Below, piece after piece: positions 1 through 6,287 of a stretch of 8,362 bases of DNA. The stretch is taken from the NCBI GenBank assembly GCA_050258235.1, contig JBLMYK010000132.1, positions 1-8,362 on the forward strand. Direction: 5' to 3'. The DNA is from JAKOQB01 sp050258235. Lineage in GTDB: Bacteria; Pseudomonadota; Gammaproteobacteria; Burkholderiales; Burkholderiaceae_F. Each line of letters starts with the position of its first letter. The first letter of the stretch is position 1. The notes beneath the pieces are model-generated. The model worked only from the letters and a program-made list of their open reading frames with translations, was not told the DNA's origin and searched no databases. Made by a program: the position numbers and the translations under genes.

Positions 1-70
1 GTGGCCGAGAGGTCGAAGGCACTCCCCTGCTAAGGGAGCATGCGGGCAAAAACCTGCATCGACGGTTCGA
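1..70 (+). pseudogene. Truncated tRNA-Ser(GCT) copy, broken in the T-loop
   Basis: These 70 nt are identical to 227-296 of the intact tRNA-Ser downstream and cover the D-arm, anticodon arm (GCT at 29-31), long variable arm and the 5' half of the T-arm up to GGTTCGA. The first six acceptor-stem bases would lie left of the window. After base 70 the sequence departs into a hairpin-rich block instead of closing the T-arm, and no segment complementary to the acceptor stem follows before the next tRNA. The copy therefore cannot fold as a tRNA. A 10-nt piece, AATCCGTCCG, reappears at 183-192 and matches what should follow the break (296-305), which suggests insertion into a formerly complete copy. 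The perfect identity suggests a recent duplication or ongoing gene conversion. Confidence 0.8.
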
Positions 71-182
71 CCAGCAGATGTCCAGTGGACATCTGCGCAG
101 GACACCGAAGGCGAAGCCGACGGTGGTCCCGGAGCGGAAGCGAAGGGACGAGGCGATCGCGGAGGCAACGCGATTGCCGAGC
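71..182. repeat. Palindrome-rich insert with four stem-loops
   Basis: The block lies between the broken T-loop and the resumed tRNA-like bases. It holds four consecutive inverted repeats. The first is GCAGATGTCC/GGACATCTGC at 74-83 and 87-96, a perfect 10-bp stem with loop AGT. The second is CACCG/CGGTG at 103-107 and 121-125, with an inner GGC/GCC stem. The third is GTCCC/GGGAC at 126-130 and 145-149. The fourth is GGCGATCGCG/CGCGATTGCC at 152-161 and 169-178, with one G-T pair. Such density of stems in about 105 bp resembles REP/MITE-like palindromic elements or a structured RNA. No transposase is visible in the window. Whether the same element recurs elsewhere in the genome cannot be seen here; family membership is inference. 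Confidence 0.5.
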
Positions 183-221
183 AATCCGTCCGCCGGGTTG
201 CGCAGCGAGGTTGAAGGTTAG
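78..221 (+). CDS. Small ORF (47 aa) within the hairpin-rich insert, uncertain
   Basis: An ATG at 78-80, inside the first hairpin, opens 47 codons ending in TAG at 219-221; the last base of the stop is the first base of the intact tRNA-Ser. The product would be small, charged and proline-containing (starts MSSGHLRRTP, ends LRSEVEG), with no membrane segment or recognisable domain. No Shine-Dalgarno sequence precedes the ATG, and the start is buried in a 10-bp stem, so translation is doubtful. It may simply be an open frame running through a repetitive element. I do not recognise a function. Confidence 0.2.
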   Translation: MSSGHLRRTPKAKPTVVPERKRRDEAIAEATRLPSNPSAGLRSEVEG

Positions 222-314
222 GAGACGTGGCCGAGAGGTCGAAGGCACTCCCCTGCTAAGGGAGCATGCGGGCAAAAACCTGCATCGACGGTTCGAATCC
301 GTCCGTCTCCGCCA
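221..314 (+). tRNA. tRNA-Ser(GCT), complete with encoded CCA
   Basis: The gene folds as a class II tRNA. Acceptor stem GGAGACG (221-227) pairs with CGTCTCC (304-310), the discriminator base is G311 and CCA is encoded at 312-314. The anticodon stem CTCCC/GGGAG (248-252, 260-264) encloses the loop CTGCTAA with anticodon GCT at 255-257, which reads serine AGC/AGT codons. A long variable arm follows (TGCGGG paired with CCTGCA around CAAAA), as expected for tRNA-Ser. The T-arm is GACGG/CCGTC around TTCGAAT. A 5'-truncated-by-window, 3'-broken copy lies 226 bp upstream. A convergent cytochrome b561 gene ends 5 nt beyond the CCA. Confidence 0.97.
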
Positions 315-319
315 CCCTT

Positions 320-859
320 CTACCAGGAGGCAATCCGCCGAAACACGCCGTCCCTGTCGACGATCAGGTGCTTCAACGCCGCCGCGATGTGAATCGCGAT
401 CAGCACCACGAAGACGAGGATCGTCAGGCGATGCACGGCCGCGTAGCCCGCGCGCAGCGCGGCATCGTCCCATCCCCAGTGCGGAAGCGGAATGCCGAAC
501 AGCTTCGGACCGTACTTGCTGAACGACGAAGTCAGGTAGCCGGTTAGCGTCATCAGAACCAGCAGGGCGTACGTCAGCAGATGGCTGATGCCGGCCGCGA
601 GCCGCTCCCATCCGGGCATCGCGGCGGGCAACGGTGGGGCGGAATGCGTGATTCGCCACGCGATCAGAACGAGGATGGCGGCGCCGGTGGCGATGCCGAG
701 CGACTTGTGCAAATTGAAGAAGAAACCGCGCGGCGGGGTGTTCGTCGGAATGTCGACCATGTGCCAGCCGCTCGCCAGCAGAACGACGATCAGCAACACC
801 AGCGCCCAATGCAGGGCGACCGCGGTTCGCGGATAAGTTGAGGGAGGACCTGCGGCCAT
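320..859 (-). CDS. Cytochrome b561 (CybB-like, di-haem membrane protein)
   Basis: This 179-aa product is a four-helix integral membrane cytochrome of the bacterial b561 family, which passes electrons between the quinone pool and periplasmic or soluble partners; E. coli CybB acts as a superoxide:ubiquinone oxidoreductase. Hydrophobic helices lie at about residues 14-31, 50-68, 90-112 and 140-162. The four haem-ligand histidines of CybB (13, 47, 137, 151) correspond in spacing to H17, H51, H143 and H157 here, so both b haems should be bound. The length is normal for the family. The start at 859 gives the usual short cytoplasmic lead before ALHW, although the nearest AGGA is about 17 nt away, so the ribosome site is weak. 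The gene stands alone, convergent with the tRNA and divergent from the multicopper oxidase. Its physiological donor is unknown. Confidence 0.93.
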   Translation of the reverse strand: MAAGPPSTYPRTAVALHWALVLLIVVLLASGWHMVDIPTNTPPRGFFFNLHKSLGIATGAAILVLIAWRITHSAPPLPAAMPGWERLAAGISHLLTYALLVLMTLTGYLTSSFSKYGPKLFGIPLPHWGWDDAALRAGYAAVHRLTILVFVVLIAIHIAAALKHLIVDRDGVFRRIASW

Positions 860-1183
860 AGGGTCAGATTAGCGATTCCTGGTTCAGGTGAGCTGCCGTT
901 GGCGATTCACCCAAGGCAGGAGCGAATCATCTCTGGCGCGCACGCATCGATGCCCGGCTGAACCTGCCGGGGCCCGCGACATGGACAGCGCCGCGACGCG
1001 TCGGTTCGCTTTCGATTTTCGCACGCACATTGCGCAGGCGCCGGCAACCAGCCAATCACCGTGCTTCATCGACGGTTGTGCGACCGCCAGTCGAGTGCGG
1101 GGTGCACATCCGACCATTCGAGAGCAGGTGATTGAGGTAATGTCTCGCGCGTTGAAATTCCTTCCCACATCTCTTCCCCATCG
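860..1183. other. Divergent intergenic region, no gene seen
   Basis: This 324-bp gap separates the divergent cytochrome b561 and multicopper oxidase starts and must hold the promoters of both. Open frames cross it on both strands but look like extensions of shadow frames. I see no convincing sigma-70 promoter. A TAATCT box (minus strand, 871-866) could serve the cytochrome, but without a good -35 element. No copper-responsive (CueR-type) palindrome is evident by eye, and no tRNA-like or clear terminator structure is present. Confidence 0.5.
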
Positions 1184-2743
1184 ATGCTTGACCGCAGACG
1201 ATTCCTGGCCGCGAGCGGCCTTGGCACTGTGCTGGCGTCCTGCCGGACCGCGCCAGCGCCGCTCGCCGTCGCGCAGGGCCAGCGCGTCGATGCCTCGTCC
1301 GTTCGGCGCCTGATCGTCGAGCGCCACGACGCGATCCAGGGCCGCTGTCGGTACGTTGCCGATCTGGGCACGCGCCTCGTCGCGCAGCCGATTCTGGTCG
1401 CGCGGCGGGGCGGACAGTTCGAGGCCGAGATCGTCAATCGCCTGCCGCAGCCGACCACGGTCCATTTCCACGGGCTGGTCGCGCCCGAGGCGCAGGACGG
1501 AGCGGGATTCGTGGTCATCGCACCAGGCGACAGCAAGGCGGTGCGTTTCAGGATCCATAACCGCGCGGGACTGTACTGGTTCCACTCCCATGTCCAGGGG
1601 CTGACCGCGGAACAGGTTCATGCCGGACTCGCCGGCCTGTTCGTGGTCACCGATGAGGAAGATGCCGCGCTCGATGCTGCGCTTGCCCTTGCGCCCGCCA
1701 ATCGGCTCGCTCTCGCGGCGGCCGACGTCCGCGCGCAGGGTCAGCAGCTGTTTCCCTACGCACCGACCGCAGCCGATTGCGTGACGGGCTGGCTCGGCAA
1801 TCGTGCCCTGATCAACAGCCACCTGGATGCATCGTTCGAGGTCGCGTCCGGCTGGGTTCGCGTGCAGTTGCTCAACGCGTGCAATGCGCGCGGCCTGCTG
1901 CTTTCGTTTCAGGGTGATAGGCGGCTGCCGTTTTACCTGCTGGGGACGGATGGCGGATTGCTGGCGTCGCCCGTCGAGGTCGATCGCGTCTTCGTCCATC
2001 CGGCGGAGCGCATCGACGTCGCCGTCGACGTCTCCGGGCAGCGCGCGGTTTCTGCGATCAGCCAGGAATTCGATCCGAGAATGCAGATTCAGGCCGACGC
2101 ACCGCAGATGCGGCACCCGATACGCGAACGCTATGCGCCGCTTGCCGCAGTCGAGATCTGCAGGTCCGATGCGGGCGGGGCCGTCGTGACTCCGCTTCCA
2201 GACGGTACGCCACTGCCGCTGTTTTCGCTGCACGTCGGCGCTCAGACGCGGACCGAAGCGCCGAAGATGCCGGCGCGGCTATCCGCGCTGCCGGACGCTG
2301 CGGCGCCGACCGACGCGCACATGCGTCGCTTTCGGCTCGATTTCATCGATCGCACGGGATTCGTGATCGATGGCGCGCCGTACCGCATCGACGAAATCGC
2401 CTTCCGCGTCCCCCGCGGCACGCGGGAAGTGTGGGAGATCAAGAACAGCCCGATCTCGATGCCGCATCCGATGCACCTGCACGGCGAGGGATTTCGCGTG
2501 CTGCGACGGCAGGGCACCTACGGACCCGCACGGGTCCTGGCGACCGCCGGCAACGGCCGCCTGCCGACGGACCTCGGGGTCAAGGACACGGTCGTCGTGT
2601 GGCCCAACGAGACGGTCTGGGTCGCCGTCGGTTTTTCGCTTCCGCCGACCGCGGAGTTTGCCGGTCCCCAGCGCTACATGTTCCACTGCCACAACCTCGA
2701 GCACGAGGACGGCATGATGATGCGCAACTACGCGATCGTCTGA
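1184..2743 (+). CDS. Multicopper oxidase, Tat-exported (CueO/CotA-like)
   Basis: This 519-aa enzyme should couple one-electron oxidation of a substrate (Cu(I), phenols, Mn(II) or bilirubin in relatives) to four-electron reduction of O2 to water. All copper motifs are present: HFHG (H94, H96), WFHSH (H134, H136), HPMHLHG (H428, H431, H433) and HCHNLEHEDGMM (H501, C502, H503, H507). M512 sits ten residues after the type 1 cysteine, the axial-ligand position in CueO. The N-terminus reads DRRRFLAASG, a twin-arginine signal, and continues to LASC with Cys20, which fits a lipobox, so a Tat lipoprotein is possible. The methionine-rich insert of CueO is not seen, so a copper-efflux role is not assured. 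ATG 1184 is the only canonical start before the in-frame TGA at 1133; no Shine-Dalgarno precedes it. The gene ends 7 nt from the convergent beta-propeller gene. Confidence 0.95.
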   Translation: MLDRRRFLAASGLGTVLASCRTAPAPLAVAQGQRVDASSVRRLIVERHDAIQGRCRYVADLGTRLVAQPILVARRGGQFEAEIVNRLPQPTTVHFHGLVAPEAQDGAGFVVIAPGDSKAVRFRIHNRAGLYWFHSHVQGLTAEQVHAGLAGLFVVTDEEDAALDAALALAPANRLALAAADVRAQGQQLFPYAPTAADCVTGWLGNRALINSHLDASFEVASGWVRVQLLNACNARGLLLSFQGDRRLPFYLLGTDGGLLASPVEVDRVFVHPAERIDVAVDVSGQRAVSAISQEFDPRMQIQADAPQMRHPIRERYAPLAAVEICRSDAGGAVVTPLPDGTPLPLFSLHVGAQTRTEAPKMPARLSALPDAAAPTDAHMRRFRLDFIDRTGFVIDGAPYRIDEIAFRVPRGTREVWEIKNSPISMPHPMHLHGEGFRVLRRQGTYGPARVLATAGNGRLPTDLGVKDTVVVWPNETVWVAVGFSLPPTAEFAGPQRYMFHCHNLEHEDGMMMRNYAIV

Positions 2744-2750
2744 CCCGCAC

Positions 2751-3686
2751 TCAGTCGAGAATCGCCACGCCCCACGGCCTCTCGCCGACCGGGATTTCCT
2801 TGATCGCCGCGTTCCGGGTCGTGTCGATGACAGAGACGCTGTTCGATCGCCCGTTCGCGACGTAGAGCTTGGCGCCGTCCCGAGTCAGCGCCATGTTCCA
2901 CGGCCGCTTGCCGACCGGGATCGTTGCGGTGACCTTGTCCGCTGCGGTGTCGATCACCATCACGTTGCCGTCGCCGCCGTTGCTCAGGAACACGTGCTTG
3001 CCGTCGGGGTGCATGATGAGCCCGTTGGAGCGCAGCCCGGCCTTGATCGTGCCGAGGATCTTATGTGCGCGCGCATCGATCACGTACACCGTGTTGGCGC
3101 GTTCGCACGCGACGTATGCCTTGGCACCGTCGGGAGTAAACGCGATGCCGCGCGGCCGCTTGCCGACCGTCAACTGCGCGACGACCGCATGCGCAGCCAC
3201 ATCGATCACCTCCAGCTTGTCGTCTTCCTCCGCGCTCGCGTAGACGAAGCGGCCGTCCGGAGAGAAGACTGCGTGCTCGGGGTTCTCGGCCTTGATCTTG
3301 ACCTTGAACGCCACGGTGTCGGTCGCGGTGTCGACGAAGGCCACGCTGTTGGTCAATTCAACTGCCGCCGCGACGAGCTTGCCGTCAGGCGAGATGTACA
3401 CGCCCTCCGGCGATTCGCCCAGGTCGACCTTGCGCAGCACCGCGCGCTTGTCGATGTCGACCACCAGCAGCGCGTTTTCGGGCTGGTCGGAGACGTAGGC
3501 AAGTCTGCGGCGCGTATCGATCGCGGTGCCACGCGGCTTGCCCCCGGTCTTGATATCGGCGACGACCACATCCTTGTCCGTGTCGATCACGGAGATGGTG
3601 CCGCCGTTCTCGTTGCCGACCAGCGCCAAACCGGCATGCGCGTCGAAGGCGGCGAGGACGAGCGCGAGCAGCAGCGCCGGCTTCAT
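2751..3686 (-). CDS. Secreted seven-bladed YVTN beta-propeller protein
   Basis: The 311-aa product has a Sec signal peptide (residues 1-18, cleaved after DAHA). Seven repeats of about 42 residues follow, each with a VIDT/VVDI-type strand and a VGxxPxGxAF-type turn (for example IPVGERPWGVAI at the end). This predicts a complete seven-bladed propeller in the periplasm with no catalytic residues. The pattern matches the YVTN family and closely resembles the PQQ-dependent catabolism-associated beta-propeller group, which fits the PQQ dehydrogenase coded divergently nearby. Its role there is not biochemically established; binding of a partner enzyme or cofactor is inference. The start overlaps the ankyrin gene stop as ATGA, and AGGAG lies 7 nt upstream inside that gene, so the pair is translationally coupled. 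The 3' end is convergent with the oxidase gene, leaving no room for a terminator between them. Confidence 0.9.
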   Translation of the reverse strand: MKPALLLALVLAAFDAHAGLALVGNENGGTISVIDTDKDVVVADIKTGGKPRGTAIDTRRRLAYVSDQPENALLVVDIDKRAVLRKVDLGESPEGVYISPDGKLVAAAVELTNSVAFVDTATDTVAFKVKIKAENPEHAVFSPDGRFVYASAEEDDKLEVIDVAAHAVVAQLTVGKRPRGIAFTPDGAKAYVACERANTVYVIDARAHKILGTIKAGLRSNGLIMHPDGKHVFLSNGGDGNVMVIDTAADKVTATIPVGKRPWNMALTRDGAKLYVANGRSNSVSVIDTTRNAAIKEIPVGERPWGVAILD

Positions 3687-4336
3687 TCCATCGCTCCTGC
3701 GCTGCGCAGCAGCGCTTCCGCTTCCGCCTGTTTCTGCTCGCGCGCGATCGCGAGCGCCGTCATGCCGCGGTCATCGCGCGCCTTCACATCGGCGCCGCGT
3801 GCCAGCAATACCTTCAGGTTGTCGACCTTGCCGTAGCCGGCCGCCCACATCAGCGCTGTCGTGGCAGCGTCGTAGCGTGTGTTCGCATCGACGCCCGCTT
3901 CGAGCAGCGCCTGCACGCATCCGGCATTGCCGTTGCCCGCCGCGTACACCATCGCGGTCTTCTGCAGCCGGTCCGTCGATGCCGGGTTGGCCTTCTTCGC
4001 AAGCAGCAGGCGGACGATCTCCTCGTGGCCGCCGAAGGCCGCGCTCATCAGAGGCGTGACGCGCGCAATATTGGCTTCGTTGACATCGGCACCGTGCTCC
4101 AGCAACACCTTGACGAGAGCCACGTTGCCCGCCCGTGCAGCCATGTTCAGCGGCGAGTCGCCGAGTCGGTTGCGCGAGTTCGGACTGGCGCCCTGTTCGA
4201 GTAGCGCGTTGACGGTAGGAACGTTGCCCGCGCGTGCGGCAGCGAGCAGGTCAAAGTTGATGTTCTTCTGTTGCGCTGCGGCTAAGCCACAGGCGAGTGC
4301 GAGTGCGCATCCGAGGATCGGCGCGTATTTCATCAT
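3683..4336 (-). CDS. Secreted ankyrin-repeat protein
   Basis: The 217-aa product begins with a signal peptide (about residues 1-21, ending LAAAQ). About five to six ankyrin repeats follow, in the form TPLMSAAFGGHEEIVRLLL / GADVN, from about residue 28 to the C-terminus. The protein is therefore a soluble periplasmic protein-binding scaffold without an enzymatic domain. Two adjacent ATG codons (4336 and 4333) can start it; AGAGGGAG lies 3 nt before the first and 6 nt before the second, favouring the second slightly. It is the first gene of a two-gene minus-strand unit with the beta-propeller, overlapping by 4 nt, and reads divergently from the PQQ dehydrogenase across 223 bp. The binding partner is unknown; the context suggests a chaperone or assembly role for the neighbouring redox enzymes, which is inference. 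Confidence 0.92.
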   Translation of the reverse strand: MMKYAPILGCALALACGLAAAQQKNINFDLLAAARAGNVPTVNALLEQGASPNSRNRLGDSPLNMAARAGNVALVKVLLEHGADVNEANIARVTPLMSAAFGGHEEIVRLLLAKKANPASTDRLQKTAMVYAAGNGNAGCVQALLEAGVDANTRYDAATTALMWAAGYGKVDNLKVLLARGADVKARDDRGMTALAIAREQKQAEAEALLRSAGAME

Positions 4337-4404
4337 TGTCTCCCTCTGTTTTCGATCGCCGTGGGTTCGGACAGCGTTATTGCCTTCCTTTGACGGCCAT
4401 GCCT

Positions 4405-4431
4405 ATCATAGATTCAGGAGGCGCCGAACAA
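4405..4431 (-). promoter_or_regulatory. Possible sigma-70 promoter for the ankyrin/beta-propeller unit
   Basis: On the minus strand, TATGAT (4410-4405) matches the -10 consensus at five of six bases. A poor -35, TTGTTC (4431-4426), lies 15 bp upstream. The predicted start of transcription would be roughly 60 nt before the ankyrin start codon. The spacing is shorter than the ideal 17 bp, so this is tentative. Confidence 0.3.
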
Positions 4432-4441
4432 GAAGCGCCTC
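4418..4441. repeat. Inverted repeat in the divergent promoter region
   Basis: GAGGCGC (4418-4424) and GCGCCTC (4435-4441) form a perfect 7-bp inverted repeat around a 10-nt spacer. It overlaps the possible -35 of the minus-strand unit and lies about 120 bp before the dehydrogenase start. It may be an operator for both divergent units or a hairpin in the leader RNA; no regulator gene lies in the window. Confidence 0.4.
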
Positions 4442-4547
4442 TCGCCGGGGAGAAATTCAATGGAACATCCACGCGGGCTCCGCAGCGCGAGCATTCGTTG
4501 CGGTGCCGAGGTGCGGTCCGGCCGGCCGACGAACGATGTCAACACGT

Positions 4548-4553
4548 GAGGAG
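4548..4553 (+). promoter_or_regulatory. Strong ribosome binding site of the PQQ dehydrogenase
   Basis: GAGGAG sits 6 nt before ATG 4560 and fixes that start over the ATG three codons later. It is the clearest plus-strand Shine-Dalgarno in the window, consistent with high expression of this gene. Confidence 0.75.
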
Positions 4554-4559
4554 AAGTGA

Positions 4560-6269
4560 ATGGCGCAAATGATTAGGCTAGCCGTCATCGCAGTGGCTGC
4601 AACATTGGCGGCGACCGCGTACGCGCAGGAAATCGCCGGGCAGAAGGGAAGCACGACAGGTCCCGGGGTTCCGAAGAGCGTCAGCGTTTCGCAGGAACAG
4701 CTCAATGGTGCCGGTGGCCAATCCACGAACTGGCTGCACACCAACGGCAGCTACGATCAGACGCGCTACTTCCCGGGCGCGCAGATCAACACGAAGAACG
4801 TCAAGAATCTGAAGCCGGTGTTCGCATTCCAGACCGAGGTGCTCGAGTCGATGGAAACGGCACCGATCGTGGTCGACGGCGTGATGTACCTGACGACGTC
4901 GTACAACCACGTCTACGCAGTCGATGCGGTGACCGGCAAGGAGTTCTGGCACTACAAGCACAGGATGGGGCCGATCACGACGTTCTGCTGCGGTCCGAAC
5001 AACCGCGGCGTCGCGGTATCCGGCGGCCGCCTTTTCATGGGGACGCTCGACGCGCGACTGGTGGCGCTCGACGCCAAGACCGGTGCGGTGCTGTGGAACG
5101 TCGAAATCGCCGATCCCGAGAAGGGCTACAGCGAGACGATGGCGCCCACGGTCGTCGACGGCAAGGTGCTGATCGGCACCAACGGCGGCGAATACGGCAT
5201 CCGCGGCTTCGTCAAGGCGTTCGACGCCAACGACGGCAAGCTGCTGTGGACGTTCAATACCATCCCGGAAAAGGGCCACGAGGGCGTGTGGGCGGAGAAC
5301 GATGCGACCGGCCGCAACATGCATCGCGACATTGCGGCAGAGAAGGCCCAGCTCGCAAAGGACAGCTCGTTCTACCAGACGCTCGGCGGCGGCGTGTGGA
5401 TGAATCCCGCGGTCGACCTGAAGAACCGCACCGTCTGGTTCGTCGTCGGCAACCCGTCGCCTGACCTGTATGGCGCCGAGCGGCCGGGCGACAACCTGTA
5501 TACGGACTCTCTCGTCGCGGTCGACCTGGACAAGGGGACCTACAAGTGCCACCTCCAGTACATTTCACACGACGTGTGGGATCTGGATGCGGTCAGCCCG
5601 CCGATCCTCGTCGACGTCAAGGACAAGAGCGGCAAGATGATTCCGGGCGTGATCCACGGTGGCAAGACCGGGCACATCTACGTGCACGACCGCAAGGACT
5701 GCTCGCTGATCCGCTTCTCCGAGGCGATGATTCCGCAGGAGAACATGTGGGTGCTGCCGACGCCGGACGGCGCACGCATGCTGCCGGGCGCAAACGGCGG
5801 CGTCGAGTGGAACCCGATGTCGTGGGATCCCAAGAACCGCCTCGCGTTCGCACTCAACCTGCATCAGCCGATGACCTACCATGTCGAGGCTGCGAAGTAT
5901 CCCGGCGGCAAGCTGTGGCTGGGCGGCGCGTTCAAGACGATCCCGACCGAGAAGCAGTGGGGCCGTGCAGTGGCGGTCAACATCGACACCGGCAAGGTCG
6001 TGTGGAAACACGACACGGAGCAGCCGCTGATGGGCGGCGGCCTGGCAACCGGCGGTGGCCTGTACTTCTTCGGCGAAGGCAACGGCAGCTTCAACGCGCT
6101 CGACAGCAAGACGGGCAAGAAGCTGTGGAGCTTCAACTGCGGCGCCGGCGCCAACGCGATGCCGGTAAGCTATACGGTCGGCGGCAAGCAGTACGTCGCG
6201 ATGGGCTGCGGCGGCAACACGCAGCTCGATTTCAAGCGCGGTAACAGCGTGTTCGTATTCGCGCTGTAG
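4560..6269 (+). CDS. PQQ-dependent alcohol dehydrogenase, type I, with Asp-x-Asp signature
   Basis: This 569-aa periplasmic quinoprotein has a signal peptide (1-22, ending TAYA) and an eight-bladed tryptophan-docking propeller typical of the methanol/ethanol dehydrogenase family. The adjacent cysteines C143-C144 (FCCGPNNRG) form the characteristic vicinal disulfide over PQQ. Inferred metal/PQQ-site residues by motif are E211 (NGGEYGIRG), N298 (GNPSP) and D341 (HDVWDLD), the catalytic base. D343, two residues on, is the extra aspartate that marks lanthanide-dependent XoxF/PedH-type enzymes; calcium enzymes such as MxaF carry Ala or Ser there. There is no C-terminal cytochrome domain, so electrons should go to a separate c-type cytochrome, coded next. 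Four additional cysteines (C330, C381, C527, C550) could form further disulfides. The substrate is not deducible beyond a primary or secondary alcohol. No PQQ biosynthesis genes lie in the window. Confidence 0.94.
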   Translation: MAQMIRLAVIAVAATLAATAYAQEIAGQKGSTTGPGVPKSVSVSQEQLNGAGGQSTNWLHTNGSYDQTRYFPGAQINTKNVKNLKPVFAFQTEVLESMETAPIVVDGVMYLTTSYNHVYAVDAVTGKEFWHYKHRMGPITTFCCGPNNRGVAVSGGRLFMGTLDARLVALDAKTGAVLWNVEIADPEKGYSETMAPTVVDGKVLIGTNGGEYGIRGFVKAFDANDGKLLWTFNTIPEKGHEGVWAENDATGRNMHRDIAAEKAQLAKDSSFYQTLGGGVWMNPAVDLKNRTVWFVVGNPSPDLYGAERPGDNLYTDSLVAVDLDKGTYKCHLQYISHDVWDLDAVSPPILVDVKDKSGKMIPGVIHGGKTGHIYVHDRKDCSLIRFSEAMIPQENMWVLPTPDGARMLPGANGGVEWNPMSWDPKNRLAFALNLHQPMTYHVEAAKYPGGKLWLGGAFKTIPTEKQWGRAVAVNIDTGKVVWKHDTEQPLMGGGLATGGGLYFFGEGNGSFNALDSKTGKKLWSFNCGAGANAMPVSYTVGGKQYVAMGCGGNTQLDFKRGNSVFVFAL

Positions 6270-6287
6270 GCGTATTCGATGGAAACC

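Noticed and set aside
1..314. CRISPR array or tandem repeat array at the left end
   Set aside because: There are only two repeat units, 70 nt long, and they are tRNA sequence; no short regular repeats with unique spacers are present.
30..809. 259-codon minus-strand frame running through the tRNAs and cytochrome b561
   Set aside because: It crosses two tRNA copies and overlaps cytochrome b561 in another frame; composition is arginine-rich and domain-free.
1140..1313. ATG at 1140 preceded by GAGG, as an upstream start of the multicopper oxidase or a leader peptide
   Set aside because: It is out of frame with the oxidase, the GAGG-to-ATG gap is too short, and the encoded peptide has no recognisable character; the oxidase has its signal peptide starting at 1184.
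884..2233. 449-codon open frame on the minus strand opposite the multicopper oxidase
   Set aside because: It is antisense to a gene with all copper motifs, is rich in Arg/Gln/His/Gly without any domain, and is a usual by-product of GC-rich codon bias.
2994..3836. 280-codon plus-strand frame across the beta-propeller and ankyrin genes
   Set aside because: It runs antisense through two coupled genes with clear signal peptides and repeats; its Asp/Val/Arg repetition mirrors the propeller repeats.
4390..4410. TTGACG (4390-4395) with TATCAT (4404-4409) as a plus-strand promoter for the dehydrogenase
   Set aside because: The spacing is only 8 bp, incompatible with sigma-70, and no suitable -10 box lies at 16-18 bp.
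4578..5552. 324-codon minus-strand frame inside the PQQ dehydrogenase
   Set aside because: It is antisense to an unmistakable quinoprotein gene and shows only shadow-type composition.
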